Part shown: piece by piece, positions 47,954 through 56,613 of the stretch
How the letters are laid out: each line of letters opens with the position of its first letter
Numbering within the stretch: position 1 is the first letter of the stretch
Assembly (NCBI GenBank): GCA_946407635.1
Contig: CAMJOZ010000002.1
Location: 1 to 62,232, forward strand
Length of the DNA stretch: 62,232 nucleotides
Direction of reading: 5' to 3'
Source: an uncultured Caryophanales bacterium
GTDB lineage: Bacteria; Bacillota_I; Bacilli_A; Acholeplasmatales; Anaeroplasmataceae
Position numbers and translations under genes: made by a program
Notes under the pieces: model-generated
What the model was told of the DNA's origin: nothing
What the model saw: only the letters and a program-made list of their open reading frames with translations
Databases searched by the model: none

Positions 47954-49503
47954 CAGAAAATGAAAGACGAAGCTTACCTTTATGGAAAAGAATAATTGCA
48001 ATAACATTAGGTTTGATCTTATTAGCCGCTCAAGGAGCTTTAATTTATTTCTTATATGTTTTTTATATGCTTTATCAAACGAATAATCAATCAGTTGTAG
48101 GATTTATCTATTTGGGTGTTGAGATATATAGTGTATTTCATGTTTTATATGTTATTCATAAGCCAATGAGTACTAATTATAAATTAACATGGTCAATTTT
48201 GATATTAGTTTTACCTGTATTTTTTATTCCTATTTATATTTTTAATTCAACATCTAGAAGATTATCAAAAAGAAAAAGAAATAAAATTCATAAAGCAATT
48301 GAATTAATTCCAACTAAAACTGATATTGAAGAATTAGTTGATAAGGATTTATATGGATATAACTTTGCAAAAATTTTAGCTGATGAAACATTCGCTCCAA
48401 CATATTCAGATTCTAAATTTATATTTTTCAAAAATTGTGAAGAAAAATACAAAGATATGTTAGAAGAAATAAAAAAAGCCAAAGACTATGTTTATTTAGA
48501 ATTCTTTATTATAGCTAAAGGTCAATTGATGAATGAACTATATGAAACATTGTTAGCTAAAGGAAAAGAAGGAGTTTCAATTAGAATTCTTTATGATGAT
48601 GTTGGCAGTTTAAAAGGATCTTTAAGAAAATTAGTAAAGAAAATAGCTATGATACCTAATTGTGAGATAGCAAGATACCAACCATTAGGCTTAAATTTTA
48701 ATTTTCTAGCAAATTATAGAGACCACAGAAAGATTGTTGTAATAGATGGTATTATTGCGTATTGTGGTGGAGATAATTTGGCAGATGAATATATTCATAA
48801 AAAAGAAAAATTTGGATATTGGAGAGACAATTGTGGTAAATTCATAGGAAGATGCGCATTTACATTTACTGTATTGTTTTCTGAGATGTGGTATACATCA
48901 ACTAAAAAATTAGTAACTTATAATCCTAAACAAGAATATGAAGTATTTGAAAATGAAGGTTATATTATTCCATTTGGAGATGGACCTCTTTATAAATCAA
49001 ATTCAGCATATGATTTATTTACATCAATGATTTCTAAGGCTAGAAAATCATTATATATATCAACTCCATATTTTATTATTGATGATACAATGATTAATTT
49101 AATTGCGTTAAAATGTAAAGAAGGAGTAGATGTTAGAATATTAATGCCTAAGATTCCTGATAAGAAGATGCCTTTTTATATGGGTAGAGAAAATTATCGT
49201 GAAATTATAAAATATGGCGGTAAGATTTATGAATTTACTCCAGGATTTAATCACGCTAAAAACATTATTGTAGATAATAAATATGCATTTATAGGAACTA
49301 TTAATATGGATTATCGAAGCTTGTTTTTACATTATGAATGTGGAGCTTTAATAATAGATAATAAAGAAATTTATAATATGTGTGCGGACTTTTTGGATGC
49401 ATTAAATGATTCGGAGCTAGTAAGCTATGAGATATGGAAGAAAAGACCATTATACCAAAAGCTTATTGCGTTCATTTTAAATTTATTCGCACCAATGTTT
49501 TAA
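47950..49503 (+). CDS. cls: Cardiolipin synthase
   Basis: Phospholipase D-type enzyme that joins two phosphatidylglycerols. Seen over 517 residues: two N-terminal membrane helices (about 13-40 and 48-70, with a third near 77-97), first HKD motif in DHRKIVVIDGIIAYCGGDN (about residue 258), second in NHAKNIIVDNKYAFIGTINMD (about residue 436). Full family length. Coupled by overlap to the putative GT-C gene, so both probably act on membrane lipids. Confidence 0.95.
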   Translation: MTENERRSLPLWKRIIAITLGLILLAAQGALIYFLYVFYMLYQTNNQSVVGFIYLGVEIYSVFHVLYVIHKPMSTNYKLTWSILILVLPVFFIPIYIFNSTSRRLSKRKRNKIHKAIELIPTKTDIEELVDKDLYGYNFAKILADETFAPTYSDSKFIFFKNCEEKYKDMLEEIKKAKDYVYLEFFIIAKGQLMNELYETLLAKGKEGVSIRILYDDVGSLKGSLRKLVKKIAMIPNCEIARYQPLGLNFNFLANYRDHRKIVVIDGIIAYCGGDNLADEYIHKKEKFGYWRDNCGKFIGRCAFTFTVLFSEMWYTSTKKLVTYNPKQEYEVFENEGYIIPFGDGPLYKSNSAYDLFTSMISKARKSLYISTPYFIIDDTMINLIALKCKEGVDVRILMPKIPDKKMPFYMGRENYREIIKYGGKIYEFTPGFNHAKNIIVDNKYAFIGTINMDYRSLFLHYECGALIIDNKEIYNMCADFLDALNDSELVSYEIWKKRPLYQKLIAFILNLFAPMF

Positions 49504-49518
49504 AAATAATATTTTAAA

Positions 49519-49564
49519 TTGATAAGAGATTAATATTGAATTATAATAAAATTAATCTCTTTTT
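49519..49564 (+). promoter_or_regulatory. cls terminator overlapping the HD-GYP promoter
   Basis: Terminator arms AAGAGATTAAT (49524-49534) and ATTAATCTCTT (49551-49561) with a T run to 49565. The hairpin loop contains TATAAT (49542-49547), which is 17 bases after TTGATA (49519-49524). One stretch seems to serve as end of cls and promoter of the next gene. Confidence 0.65.
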
Positions 49565-49579
49565 TCGGTGGTGAGTTTT

Positions 49580-50902
49580 GTGGAAGGAAATAGCATTAGA
49601 AAAAACTCTAATATCATTTATTATTTCAACGATAATACAATCTTAAAATATTTAAGAAAGGTATTAAATGAAATAAATAATCAACATATGGATAGTAGTA
49701 TGAAAAGTGCATTCATACTTAAAAGATATTTAGAAAAATATAAACCATTAGATGATGAAGAATCAAGAAAACTAGTATTATTATGCTTATTAAAGGATAT
49801 TGGTGTTTTCTATATGGATAAAACAATATCCAACAATGCATTAGCCGCAGCTTCAAGCTATAGTTTTTTGAAGAATTGTTCACCATTTGGCGATTTTGCA
49901 AGACCAATTTTATTCTATAAAAGTAAATATTTGGAAGGAAACGATGATAATAAATATCATAGTGCTGGTTTATTATTAGCTTTAGTTAATCAAATTATTA
50001 TTTATAATTATCAAGAATATACAATTGATGAAATGTTTGATTTGATTAAAAATGATCCAAGAGGAATATTCCATCCTGATCAGATAAAGAAGATGTATAA
50101 ATTATTAAATAATGATCCTGATATATTAGACAAGCTTAATAGTAGTGCAAGTCTATATATTTATGAAACTAGTAAATATATTTCGTTAGCTAATTATTCA
50201 GTTGAAGAATTATTAGGATTCGTTGATACAACAAACTTCTCATTTGAATTCCATAATCATGAAACATTAGCTCATACAGTTACTGTTGCTAAAATCGCTG
50301 AAGAATTAGCCAAAAGAAGTAGATTGACTGAAGGTCAAATTCTTGAGATTAAGCTTGCTGGATTAGTTCATGATATCGGTAAGATTAGAGTTCCAAGAGA
50401 AATTTTAACATTCCCTGGTAAACTTGAAGGTGAAATGAGAGATGAAATGCGTAAGCATGTTGTATATACAAGAGAAATAATTGAAGGATGTTTTTCATAT
50501 AAGATTGTTGATATAGCAGCTAATCACCATGAAAAGCTTGATGGATCTGGCTATCCAAATGGTTTAACTGAAATTGATTTATCAGTCGCTGATAAAATAA
50601 TAGCTGTTGCGGACATAGCAAGTGCTCTTTATTGTAAAAGAAGCTATAAAAAATCATTTGATGATGATTTAATAAAAAAGATTTTAAAAGAAGATGCCGA
50701 AGCAGGTAAGCTTGATAAAAGAATTGTTAAGCATCTTATGGATGATTTTGATGAAATAATGGAAGAAGCTAAGCTTATAGAAGCTGAAGTATTAGATAAG
50801 TATCAGAAGATGCAAGATGAATACGAGGCATTATCAAAAAGTGAGGCATTATTCCAATTATTTGATTACGAAGATATTGAAGAAGATATTTTCAATGATT
50901 AA
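49580..50902 (+). CDS. Tandem HD-GYP protein (second domain intact)
   Basis: Putative cyclic-di-GMP phosphodiesterase of 440 residues. Seen: the C-terminal half has the HD-GYP core NHETLAHTVTVAKIAE, LVHDIGKIRVP (about 263-273), AANHHEKLDGSGYPNGL (about 314-330) and VADIASALYCKRSYKKSF. The N-terminal half resembles a second, degenerate copy: LLKDIGVFYMDKT takes the place of LLHDIGK, and the GYP region is missing. The GTG at 49580 is preferred because GGTGGTGAG precedes it; two GTG codons just upstream overlap that site. Known: HD-GYP domains hydrolyse c-di-GMP to GMP or pGpG. Confidence 0.87.
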   Translation: MEGNSIRKNSNIIYYFNDNTILKYLRKVLNEINNQHMDSSMKSAFILKRYLEKYKPLDDEESRKLVLLCLLKDIGVFYMDKTISNNALAAASSYSFLKNCSPFGDFARPILFYKSKYLEGNDDNKYHSAGLLLALVNQIIIYNYQEYTIDEMFDLIKNDPRGIFHPDQIKKMYKLLNNDPDILDKLNSSASLYIYETSKYISLANYSVEELLGFVDTTNFSFEFHNHETLAHTVTVAKIAEELAKRSRLTEGQILEIKLAGLVHDIGKIRVPREILTFPGKLEGEMRDEMRKHVVYTREIIEGCFSYKIVDIAANHHEKLDGSGYPNGLTEIDLSVADKIIAVADIASALYCKRSYKKSFDDDLIKKILKEDAEAGKLDKRIVKHLMDDFDEIMEEAKLIEAEVLDKYQKMQDEYEALSKSEALFQLFDYEDIEEDIFND

Positions 50903-50923
50903 TAAAATTTAATAATAAAACAT

Positions 50924-50960
50924 AAGCAATGGCGTTTATGCTATTGCTTTTTTGTTTTTT
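50924..50960 (+). terminator. Terminator of the HD-GYP gene
   Basis: AAGCAATGGC pairs with GCTATTGCTT with one G-U pair, followed by a long T run. Confidence 0.88.
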
Positions 50961-50989
50961 AATAATATAATTATTTGGGGTTAATTATT

Positions 50990-52363
50990 ATGGATGAAGC
51001 AAGAAAAAATAAATTATTACAAAATAAATATATGCTTTTATTAACAGTTCCAATTTTTATTGAGCTATTATTACAGCTTGTTGTAGGTTATTCTGATCAA
51101 ATTATGATGAGTCAATATGAGAATGCTGTAAATGGTATTGCTAACGCTAATACGGTTATAAATGTTATTTTAAATGTCTTTATCGTGTTATCCAGCGCCT
51201 CAATTATATTAATAACTCAATATAGAGGAGCTAAGGATAAAAATAAAGAAGAACAGGTTTATTATTCTTCATTTTGGTTTAATTTTATTACTTCATTAAT
51301 AATAACTGCGATTGTTGTTTTATTATCAAGATTTTATTTAGTGTGGATTCAAACACCTGAATCTGCATTAAATGATGCAATTTTATATTCTATGATTGCA
51401 GGTGGATCTATAGTGTTTCAGATAATGGCTACTACATTATCTTCATATTTAAAAGCTAATAGTTTTATGAAAGAATCAATGATTACTAACATTATTATGA
51501 ATGTTATAAATATTGTTGGGAACATCGTTTTAATAAATGTATTTGCACAAATAGATATGCCTATTATTGGTGTTGCTTTATCATCATCAATTTCTAGAAT
51601 AATAGGATTTATTATTTTGTTAATTATTTACATTAAAAAAGTAGGAGTATCTTTATCTTTCAAAAAATTTATTCATAATCGAAGAATGGTAAAGATGATT
51701 TTAAGAGTAGGTGCTCCATCAGGTGGAGAATCTTTATCATATCAAACAAGCCAAATTATTATTCAAATAGTTGTAAATCAAATAGTTATTTACAATATGA
51801 ATAATGTTGGTATAGGTAATATTAAAACTTATGCATCTATGTTTGCGATGGTAACATATTTATTTACATCAGCTGTTAGTCAGGCGATGCAAGTAATTGT
51901 TGGTGAATTATTAGGAGCTGGCGAAACTAAAGCTGTTGATACTATTGTGAAAAAGACAAGGAATATTTCTATTGTTGTTTCTACAGCTATGGCATTAATT
52001 TTCTTTTTATTATCTGATTATATGTTTAGAATATTCCATGTAAGTGATCCTGAACTTTTAAAGATAGCCAAGGGTGTTATGGGTATTGAAATAGCGCTTG
52101 AATTTGGTAGAGCCTTTAATATTGTATATGTTAGAGCATTACAAACATCTGGTGATGTTGTGTTTCCTACAGTAAGTGCCATTATATTTTGTTGGAGCGT
52201 AGCTGTTTTAGGATCATTTATATTTGGGTCACCATATATTTTAAATATGGGGTTATTAGGAGTATGGATGGCAATGGCCTTAGATGAATGTATAAGGGCT
52301 GCTATATTTGTTGTTAGATGGCATAAAGGAAGATGGAAAACATTCAATTTGAGTAAAATTTAG
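50990..52363 (+). CDS. MATE-family efflux transporter
   Basis: Twelve-helix exporter of 457 residues. Seen: two homologous six-helix halves, with the family start LTVPIFIELLLQLVVGYSDQIMMS and the second-half GAPSGGESLSYQTSQI; polar residues lie in the first helix as in drug/sodium or drug/proton MATE proteins. The ATG at 50990 is chosen; GGGG lies about ten bases upstream. It lies between the HD-GYP and GGDEF genes but has its own upstream terminator. Substrate unknown. Confidence 0.88.
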   Translation: MDEARKNKLLQNKYMLLLTVPIFIELLLQLVVGYSDQIMMSQYENAVNGIANANTVINVILNVFIVLSSASIILITQYRGAKDKNKEEQVYYSSFWFNFITSLIITAIVVLLSRFYLVWIQTPESALNDAILYSMIAGGSIVFQIMATTLSSYLKANSFMKESMITNIIMNVINIVGNIVLINVFAQIDMPIIGVALSSSISRIIGFIILLIIYIKKVGVSLSFKKFIHNRRMVKMILRVGAPSGGESLSYQTSQIIIQIVVNQIVIYNMNNVGIGNIKTYASMFAMVTYLFTSAVSQAMQVIVGELLGAGETKAVDTIVKKTRNISIVVSTAMALIFFLLSDYMFRIFHVSDPELLKIAKGVMGIEIALEFGRAFNIVYVRALQTSGDVVFPTVSAIIFCWSVAVLGSFIFGSPYILNMGLLGVWMAMALDECIRAAIFVVRWHKGRWKTFNLSKI

Positions 52364-52397
52364 TATATTTTTTTAAAATGTTTTAACTTCTATAAAT

Positions 52398-52426
52398 TTG
52401 ACATTTTAATGTAATTAAGTTAGAAT
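52398..52426 (+). promoter_or_regulatory. Sigma-A promoter of the GGDEF gene
   Basis: TTGACA (52398-52403), 17-base spacer, TAGAAT (52421-52426), 40 bases before the GTG start. Confidence 0.7.
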
Positions 52427-52465
52427 ATTATCAATGTATTTCGGTAACGAATTGAGGCGATTTAA

Positions 52466-53521
52466 GTGAATAAAGAGTTTTTTAAAGATAAGCAAGAACA
52501 GGTTGATGAATTAACAGGTCTTTATAGAAGAGATGTTATCATTCAATATATTGATAATTTAATATCAAATAATAAGCCATTTTCTTTTGCTATATTAGAT
52601 ATTGATAATTTTAAATATGTTAATGATGATCACGGACATCTTTTTGGTGACGAAGTTTTAAAAGCAATAGCTAAAAAAGTTCAACAAGAACTTGATAATA
52701 TAGGTGTTGTTGGTAGGTATGGTGGAGATGAATTTTTAATAATATTAGAAAACATCGTGGATTATAATGCTATATGGGAAATATATCATACATTATTAAG
52801 TGTTTCTTCAAATACAGGTGATGAAAAAATAGATGAATTAAATATTACTGTTACTATTGGTTCATCTAGATTCCCTAAGGATGCAACATCAATTGATGGA
52901 TTATTTGAGTTAGGTGATAAAGCTTTATATCGTGGAAAAATGAAAGGTAGAAACTGTTTTATCATTTATTTGCCTGAAAAGCATGCAAATATTAACTTAA
53001 TTTCAAGTAGAGATAGAATTGTTTCGTCAATGTATTTACATACAAGAGTATATAATGGTATTACTAATTCAAAAGAATTTTCAAAAGGTATAACCGATAC
53101 TATAAATTATTTAGGCAATTATTTTATGATTGACCATTTATGTATTCAAACTGATGACAAATTATATTTTGAATATTTCCATCCTTTATGTAGAAAAAAA
53201 GATTTTAAGGCATTGACTTCAGTTTTATTAACTAAATATGTAAACCCAACAATAGGTATATATTATAGGAATACATTCTTATATGGTGAATTAGCCTCAC
53301 CTATTGATAAGTCTTCATTAGAAGAAGGAATATATTCAAGTGCTTATATTGAATTAAGATTTAAGAATAAGTTATTTGGTTATGTAAGAGCTGATATTAC
53401 TGAAAATGTTAGAGGTCGTATTTGGCAAAATCTTGATTTAGATGTTTTATTAACTTTAGCTCATACATTAGCTCAAGAATTATATTACAAAAATATAAAA
53501 GTTGAAGATATAATAAAATAA
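52466..53521 (+). CDS. Diguanylate cyclase (GGDEF)
   Basis: Makes cyclic-di-GMP from two GTP. Seen over 351 residues: N-terminal GGDEF domain with DELTGLYRRDV, FAILDIDNFKYVNDDHGHLFGD and the intact active site RYGGDEFLIILE (about 88-99); a KALYRGKMKGRN end; then a C-terminal half of about 180 residues without a recognised family, possibly a GAF-like sensor. The order (GGDEF first, sensor second) is less common. No RxxD inhibitory site is clear. GAGGCGAT precedes the GTG start. No membrane helix. Confidence 0.9.
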   Translation: MNKEFFKDKQEQVDELTGLYRRDVIIQYIDNLISNNKPFSFAILDIDNFKYVNDDHGHLFGDEVLKAIAKKVQQELDNIGVVGRYGGDEFLIILENIVDYNAIWEIYHTLLSVSSNTGDEKIDELNITVTIGSSRFPKDATSIDGLFELGDKALYRGKMKGRNCFIIYLPEKHANINLISSRDRIVSSMYLHTRVYNGITNSKEFSKGITDTINYLGNYFMIDHLCIQTDDKLYFEYFHPLCRKKDFKALTSVLLTKYVNPTIGIYYRNTFLYGELASPIDKSSLEEGIYSSAYIELRFKNKLFGYVRADITENVRGRIWQNLDLDVLLTLAHTLAQELYYKNIKVEDIIK

Positions 53522-53525
53522 ATTT

Positions 53526-53549
53526 AACCTCCTATTTGGAGGTTTTTGT
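53526..53549 (+). terminator. Terminator of the GGDEF gene
   Basis: Perfect AACCTCC/GGAGGTT arms (53526-53532, 53538-53544), loop TATTT, T-rich tail. Confidence 0.9.
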
Positions 53550-53652
53550 TTTGGATAAAACGCATTCATAAGCACATAATAGTTACTTGTAACTATATAT
53601 TTAAAATATTAAATATAAAAGATGTTTTATTGTTTGATTTTGACAGCAAGTG

Positions 53653-53661
53653 TGATATAAT
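53653..53661 (+). promoter_or_regulatory. Extended -10 promoter of prs
   Basis: TGATATAAT, 39 bases before the GTG start; a weak TTTGAT is at -35 distance. The preceding TTGACA (53640-53645) is too close to be the -35 box. Confidence 0.55.
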
Positions 53662-53700
53662 TCAAATGGATAATTTTTGAATATTTAAGGGGGCATTATT

Positions 53701-54684
53701 GTGTCAATATTATTAGGAAAGAAAGTTAAAATTTTTAGCTTATCTTCAAATAAAGAATTAGCAGAGGAAATTGCAGAGGCTGTAGGTGTGCCTCTATCAA
53801 GCTGTGATGTTCTTCATTTCGCTGATGGTGAAATAAATGTACAAATTAATGAAACTGTAAGAGGTCATCATATATTTGTTATTCAACCAACATCAGCTCC
53901 TGTTAATGATCATTTAATGGAGTTATTAATTATGTGTGATGCTTTAAAGCGTGCATCAGCAAAAACAATCAACTTAGTAATTCCTTATTATGGCTATAGC
54001 CGTCAAGATAGAAAGGCTCGTAGTCGTCAACCTATTTCCGCTAAATTAGTTGCAGACTTATTACAAGTTGCTGGAGCTGATAGAGTTATTACAATGGATA
54101 TTCATGCATCACAAGAACAAGGATTCTTCGATATTCCAGTTGATAACTTCATGGGACTTCCAATTATTGCAAACTATTTAATGGATAAGCATTTAGAAAA
54201 TGTTGTTGTTGTATCTCCAGACCATGGCGGAACTACAAGAGCAAGAGAATATGCTAAAGTATTAGACACAACAATTGCTATTATAGATAAGAGAAGACCT
54301 GAACCAAATAAGGCTGAGGTTATGAATATTATTGGTAATGTTGCTGGTAAGACTTGTATTTTAGTTGATGATATGTGTGATACAGCTGGTACATTAACTA
54401 TTGGTGCTAAGGCTTTACTTGAAGCTGGCGCAACTGAAGTATATGCTGCTGTTACTCATGGTGTATTATCTGGCCCAGCAATCGAAAGAATTCAAAATTC
54501 TTGCTTAAAAGAAATGATTATTACTAATACTATTAAATTAGCTCCTGAAAAGAAGATTGATAAGATTACAGTTTTATCAGTTGGTCAATTATTAGGACAT
54601 GGTATTTTAAGAATATTATCAGATGAACCATTATCAGGTTTATTCACATATTCTTATGATAAGAGTAAGAGAGAATTATTATAA
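53701..54684 (+). CDS. prs: Ribose-phosphate pyrophosphokinase
   Basis: Makes PRPP from ribose 5-phosphate and ATP for nucleotide, His and Trp synthesis. Seen over 327 residues: [19 protein letters not shown], the catalytic flexible-loop region [41 protein letters not shown] and the PRPP loop [12 protein letters not shown]. Start is GTG after AAGGGGG. It has more CGT and GTT codons than neighbours, suggesting high expression. It is followed by pth as in Bacillus. Confidence 0.96.
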   Translation: MSILLGKKVKIFSLSSNKELAEEIAEAVGVPLSSCDVLHFADGEINVQINETVRGHHIFVIQPTSAPVNDHLMELLIMCDALKRASAKTINLVIPYYGYSRQDRKARSRQPISAKLVADLLQVAGADRVITMDIHASQEQGFFDIPVDNFMGLPIIANYLMDKHLENVVVVSPDHGGTTRAREYAKVLDTTIAIIDKRRPEPNKAEVMNIIGNVAGKTCILVDDMCDTAGTLTIGAKALLEAGATEVYAAVTHGVLSGPAIERIQNSCLKEMIITNTIKLAPEKKIDKITVLSVGQLLGHGILRILSDEPLSGLFTYSYDKSKRELL

Positions 54685-54686
54685 TA

Positions 54687-55256
54687 ATGAAATTAATTAT
54701 TGGACTTGGAAATCCAGGATCTCAATATGAATTAACAAGACATAATGTTGGTTTTATAATTATTGATGAATTTGCCAAAAGAAATAATATAGAATTCAAA
54801 TTAGATTCTAAATTAAAGGGTGCTATAGGTACTAAAACAATAAATGGTGAAAAGATTATGTTATTAAAGCCAATGACTTATATGAATTTGTCTGGTGAAT
54901 CAGTTATTGCAGTAATGAATTATTATAAAATAGAAGTTGATGATATTATTGTAATAAGTGATGACTTAGATTCACCACTTGGAAGAATTAGATTAAGAGA
55001 TCATGGATCTAGTGGTGGTCATAATGGTCACAAAAATATAGTTAATCATATTCATTCTGAAAATTATAAGAGAATAAAAGTTGGTATCGGTAGGGATGCA
55101 AATATTCCAGTTGTTGATTGGGTATTAAAAAAGCTTAATGAAGATGAGCTTGCAACAATCAATCAAGCAGTTGATAAAGCATGTGATGCTTTAAATGATT
55201 ATGTAAATGGAATAGATTTCATGAAAATAGCTTCTAAATATTCAACTAAAGCATAA
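54687..55256 (+). CDS. pth: Peptidyl-tRNA hydrolase
   Basis: Recycles tRNA from stalled peptides. Seen over 189 residues: IIGLGNPGSQYELTRHNVGF (with catalytic His in TRHNVG, about residue 20), LLKPMTYMNLSGESV, DDLDSPLGRIRLRDHGSSGGHNGHKNI. Usual family length. Two bases after prs, so co-transcribed; terminator follows. Confidence 0.96.
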   Translation: MKLIIGLGNPGSQYELTRHNVGFIIIDEFAKRNNIEFKLDSKLKGAIGTKTINGEKIMLLKPMTYMNLSGESVIAVMNYYKIEVDDIIVISDDLDSPLGRIRLRDHGSSGGHNGHKNIVNHIHSENYKRIKVGIGRDANIPVVDWVLKKLNEDELATINQAVDKACDALNDYVNGIDFMKIASKYSTKA

Positions 55257-55281
55257 ACAGGATTTAATCCTGTTTTTCTTT
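55255..55281 (+). terminator. Terminator of prs-pth
   Basis: AAACAGGAT/ATCCTGTTT with a three-base loop and T run. Confidence 0.88.
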
Positions 55282-55306
55282 TTTGTTAGTGATATAAATA
55301 TCGTAA

Positions 55307-55335
55307 TTGATTATTATCATCAATTGTGATATTAT
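55307..55335 (+). promoter_or_regulatory. Promoter of the riboswitch transcript
   Basis: TTGATT (55307-55312), 17-base spacer, TATTAT (55330-55335) preceded by TGA, giving an extended -10. Transcription would start near 55342, before the aptamer. Confidence 0.6.
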
Positions 55336-55360
55336 TATTTCGTATTTTAATAGATTCCAT

Positions 55361-55477
55361 AAAAGGGAGTAGAAACCTGTTATACAGGATTATGTGTCGT
55401 CATACCCAGTATTAAAAAATACTCGTACATAAGTTAAATTTCGAGACTTTTACCATTTGGTAGGAGTCTTTTATTTT
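55361..55477 (+). promoter_or_regulatory. yybP-ykoY (manganese) riboswitch with terminator
   Basis: Aptamer 55361-55450: AAAAGGGAGTAG at the 5' side, helix CCTGT/ACAGG (55376-55388), helix TTATGTG/TACATAA with the conserved TCGTCA loop (55397-55402), a small AGTATT/AATACT stem, and closing CGAGACTTTT. This order matches the Lactococcus yybP-ykoY aptamer. The terminator GACTTTTACC/GGTAGGAGTC (55445-55454, 55459-55468) plus T run shares GACTTTT with the aptamer's closing helix. Inference: manganese binding stabilises the aptamer, blocks the terminator and turns the gene on. Confidence 0.8.
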
Positions 55478-55495
55478 TAGAAAGAAGGTTATTTG

Positions 55496-56548
55496 ATGAT
55501 TCCTGAATTTTATGAAGGTTGGGCTGCAGCCCCCAAGATTTTAATATTAATTGCATTTATGGCTGTTGGTGTTTTCTTCTTGGTTAAGTTTTGTGATTTG
55601 TTTGTAGGTTCTGCCTCAGCTATCGCTAAAAAATTACATATAGCCCCAATGATTATTGGTTTGACTGTTGTTGCGATGGGAACATCTTTACCAGAACTTG
55701 CAGTTTCAGTATCAGATTCTATTGGATGTTTAATAGATGGTGGTAATGCAAATGTAGCGATTGGTAATGTTGTTGGTTCAAATATAGGCAATATATTATT
55801 GGTATTAGGTTTATCAATAATTTTTACACCTATAATAATAAAAAAGAGTAATTTATATAAAGAATTTCCTGTCTTAATTGGTGTTTCATTATTGTTATTC
55901 TTATTTGTAATAATTTATGGTAGCGCAACTGGTAATTATGTTATTACTAGATGGATGGGTATTATATTTATAGTTTTAATTATTGCTTATATAGCATTCT
56001 TAGTAATCGATGCTAGAAGACATCCAGTAGAAGGAAACCAAGAAGAAATAAAAGATATGAATATGTGGAAGGCAATATTATTTGTCATTTTAGGTGCAGC
56101 AGGTATAGCTGCTGGCGGTGAATTTGTTGTCTTTGGAGCTAAAGGTTTAGCTGTTACTGGCGCGACTGCTATGGGAATTAATCATGATTTAGCTGAATCA
56201 TTAGTAGGATTAACAATTGTAGCTGTTGGAACATCTTTACCAGAGCTTGTAACAAGCGTTGTTGCAGCTAAAAAAGGCGAAAATGATATTGCATTAGGTA
56301 ATGTTATTGGTTCTAATATATTCAATATATTATTTGTTTTAGGTATTTCCGCGACAGTAAATCCATTAACTACAGGTAGTGAAATAGTTATTGATTTAGT
56401 TGTTATGATGACTGTAACATTGTTATTATTTGGTTTTGCATTAACTAAAAAATTAAATAAAAAAATGGGTATAATATTCCTTGTAATTTATGCTTTATAT
56501 TTAACATATTTAATACTAAGAACAGTAGGAGTAATCCCACAAATATAA
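55496..56548 (+). CDS. CaCA-superfamily (YrbG-like) cation exchanger
   Basis: Membrane antiporter of 350 residues with about ten helices. Seen: the two alpha repeats, GTSLPELAVSVSDS with NVAIGNVVGSNIGNILLVLG and GTSLPELVTSVVAAKKG with DIALGNVIGSNIFNILFVLG, each with the conserved Glu and Asn residues that bind calcium and sodium. The acidic loop between halves is short. The ATG at 55496 follows AGAAGG. Known: relatives exchange Na for Ca. A manganese riboswitch in front suggests it also, or mainly, exports manganese; this is inference. Confidence 0.88.
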   Translation: MIPEFYEGWAAAPKILILIAFMAVGVFFLVKFCDLFVGSASAIAKKLHIAPMIIGLTVVAMGTSLPELAVSVSDSIGCLIDGGNANVAIGNVVGSNIGNILLVLGLSIIFTPIIIKKSNLYKEFPVLIGVSLLLFLFVIIYGSATGNYVITRWMGIIFIVLIIAYIAFLVIDARRHPVEGNQEEIKDMNMWKAILFVILGAAGIAAGGEFVVFGAKGLAVTGATAMGINHDLAESLVGLTIVAVGTSLPELVTSVVAAKKGENDIALGNVIGSNIFNILFVLGISATVNPLTTGSEIVIDLVVMMTVTLLLFGFALTKKLNKKMGIIFLVIYALYLTYLILRTVGVIPQI

Positions 56549-56551
56549 AAT

Positions 56552-56582
56552 AAGAAGAGTTTTACTCTTCTTTATTTTTATT
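56552..56582 (+). terminator. Terminator of the exchanger gene
   Basis: AAGAAGAG/CTCTTCTT (56552-56559, 56565-56572), loop TTTTA, T-rich tail. Confidence 0.87.
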
Positions 56583-56613
56583 ATATATGATAAAATTTTT
56601 ATGAGGGATTATT

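Noticed and set aside
53640-53661. TTGACA as -35 box of prs
   Set aside because: Only ten bases separate it from TATAAT; the extended -10 explains the promoter better.
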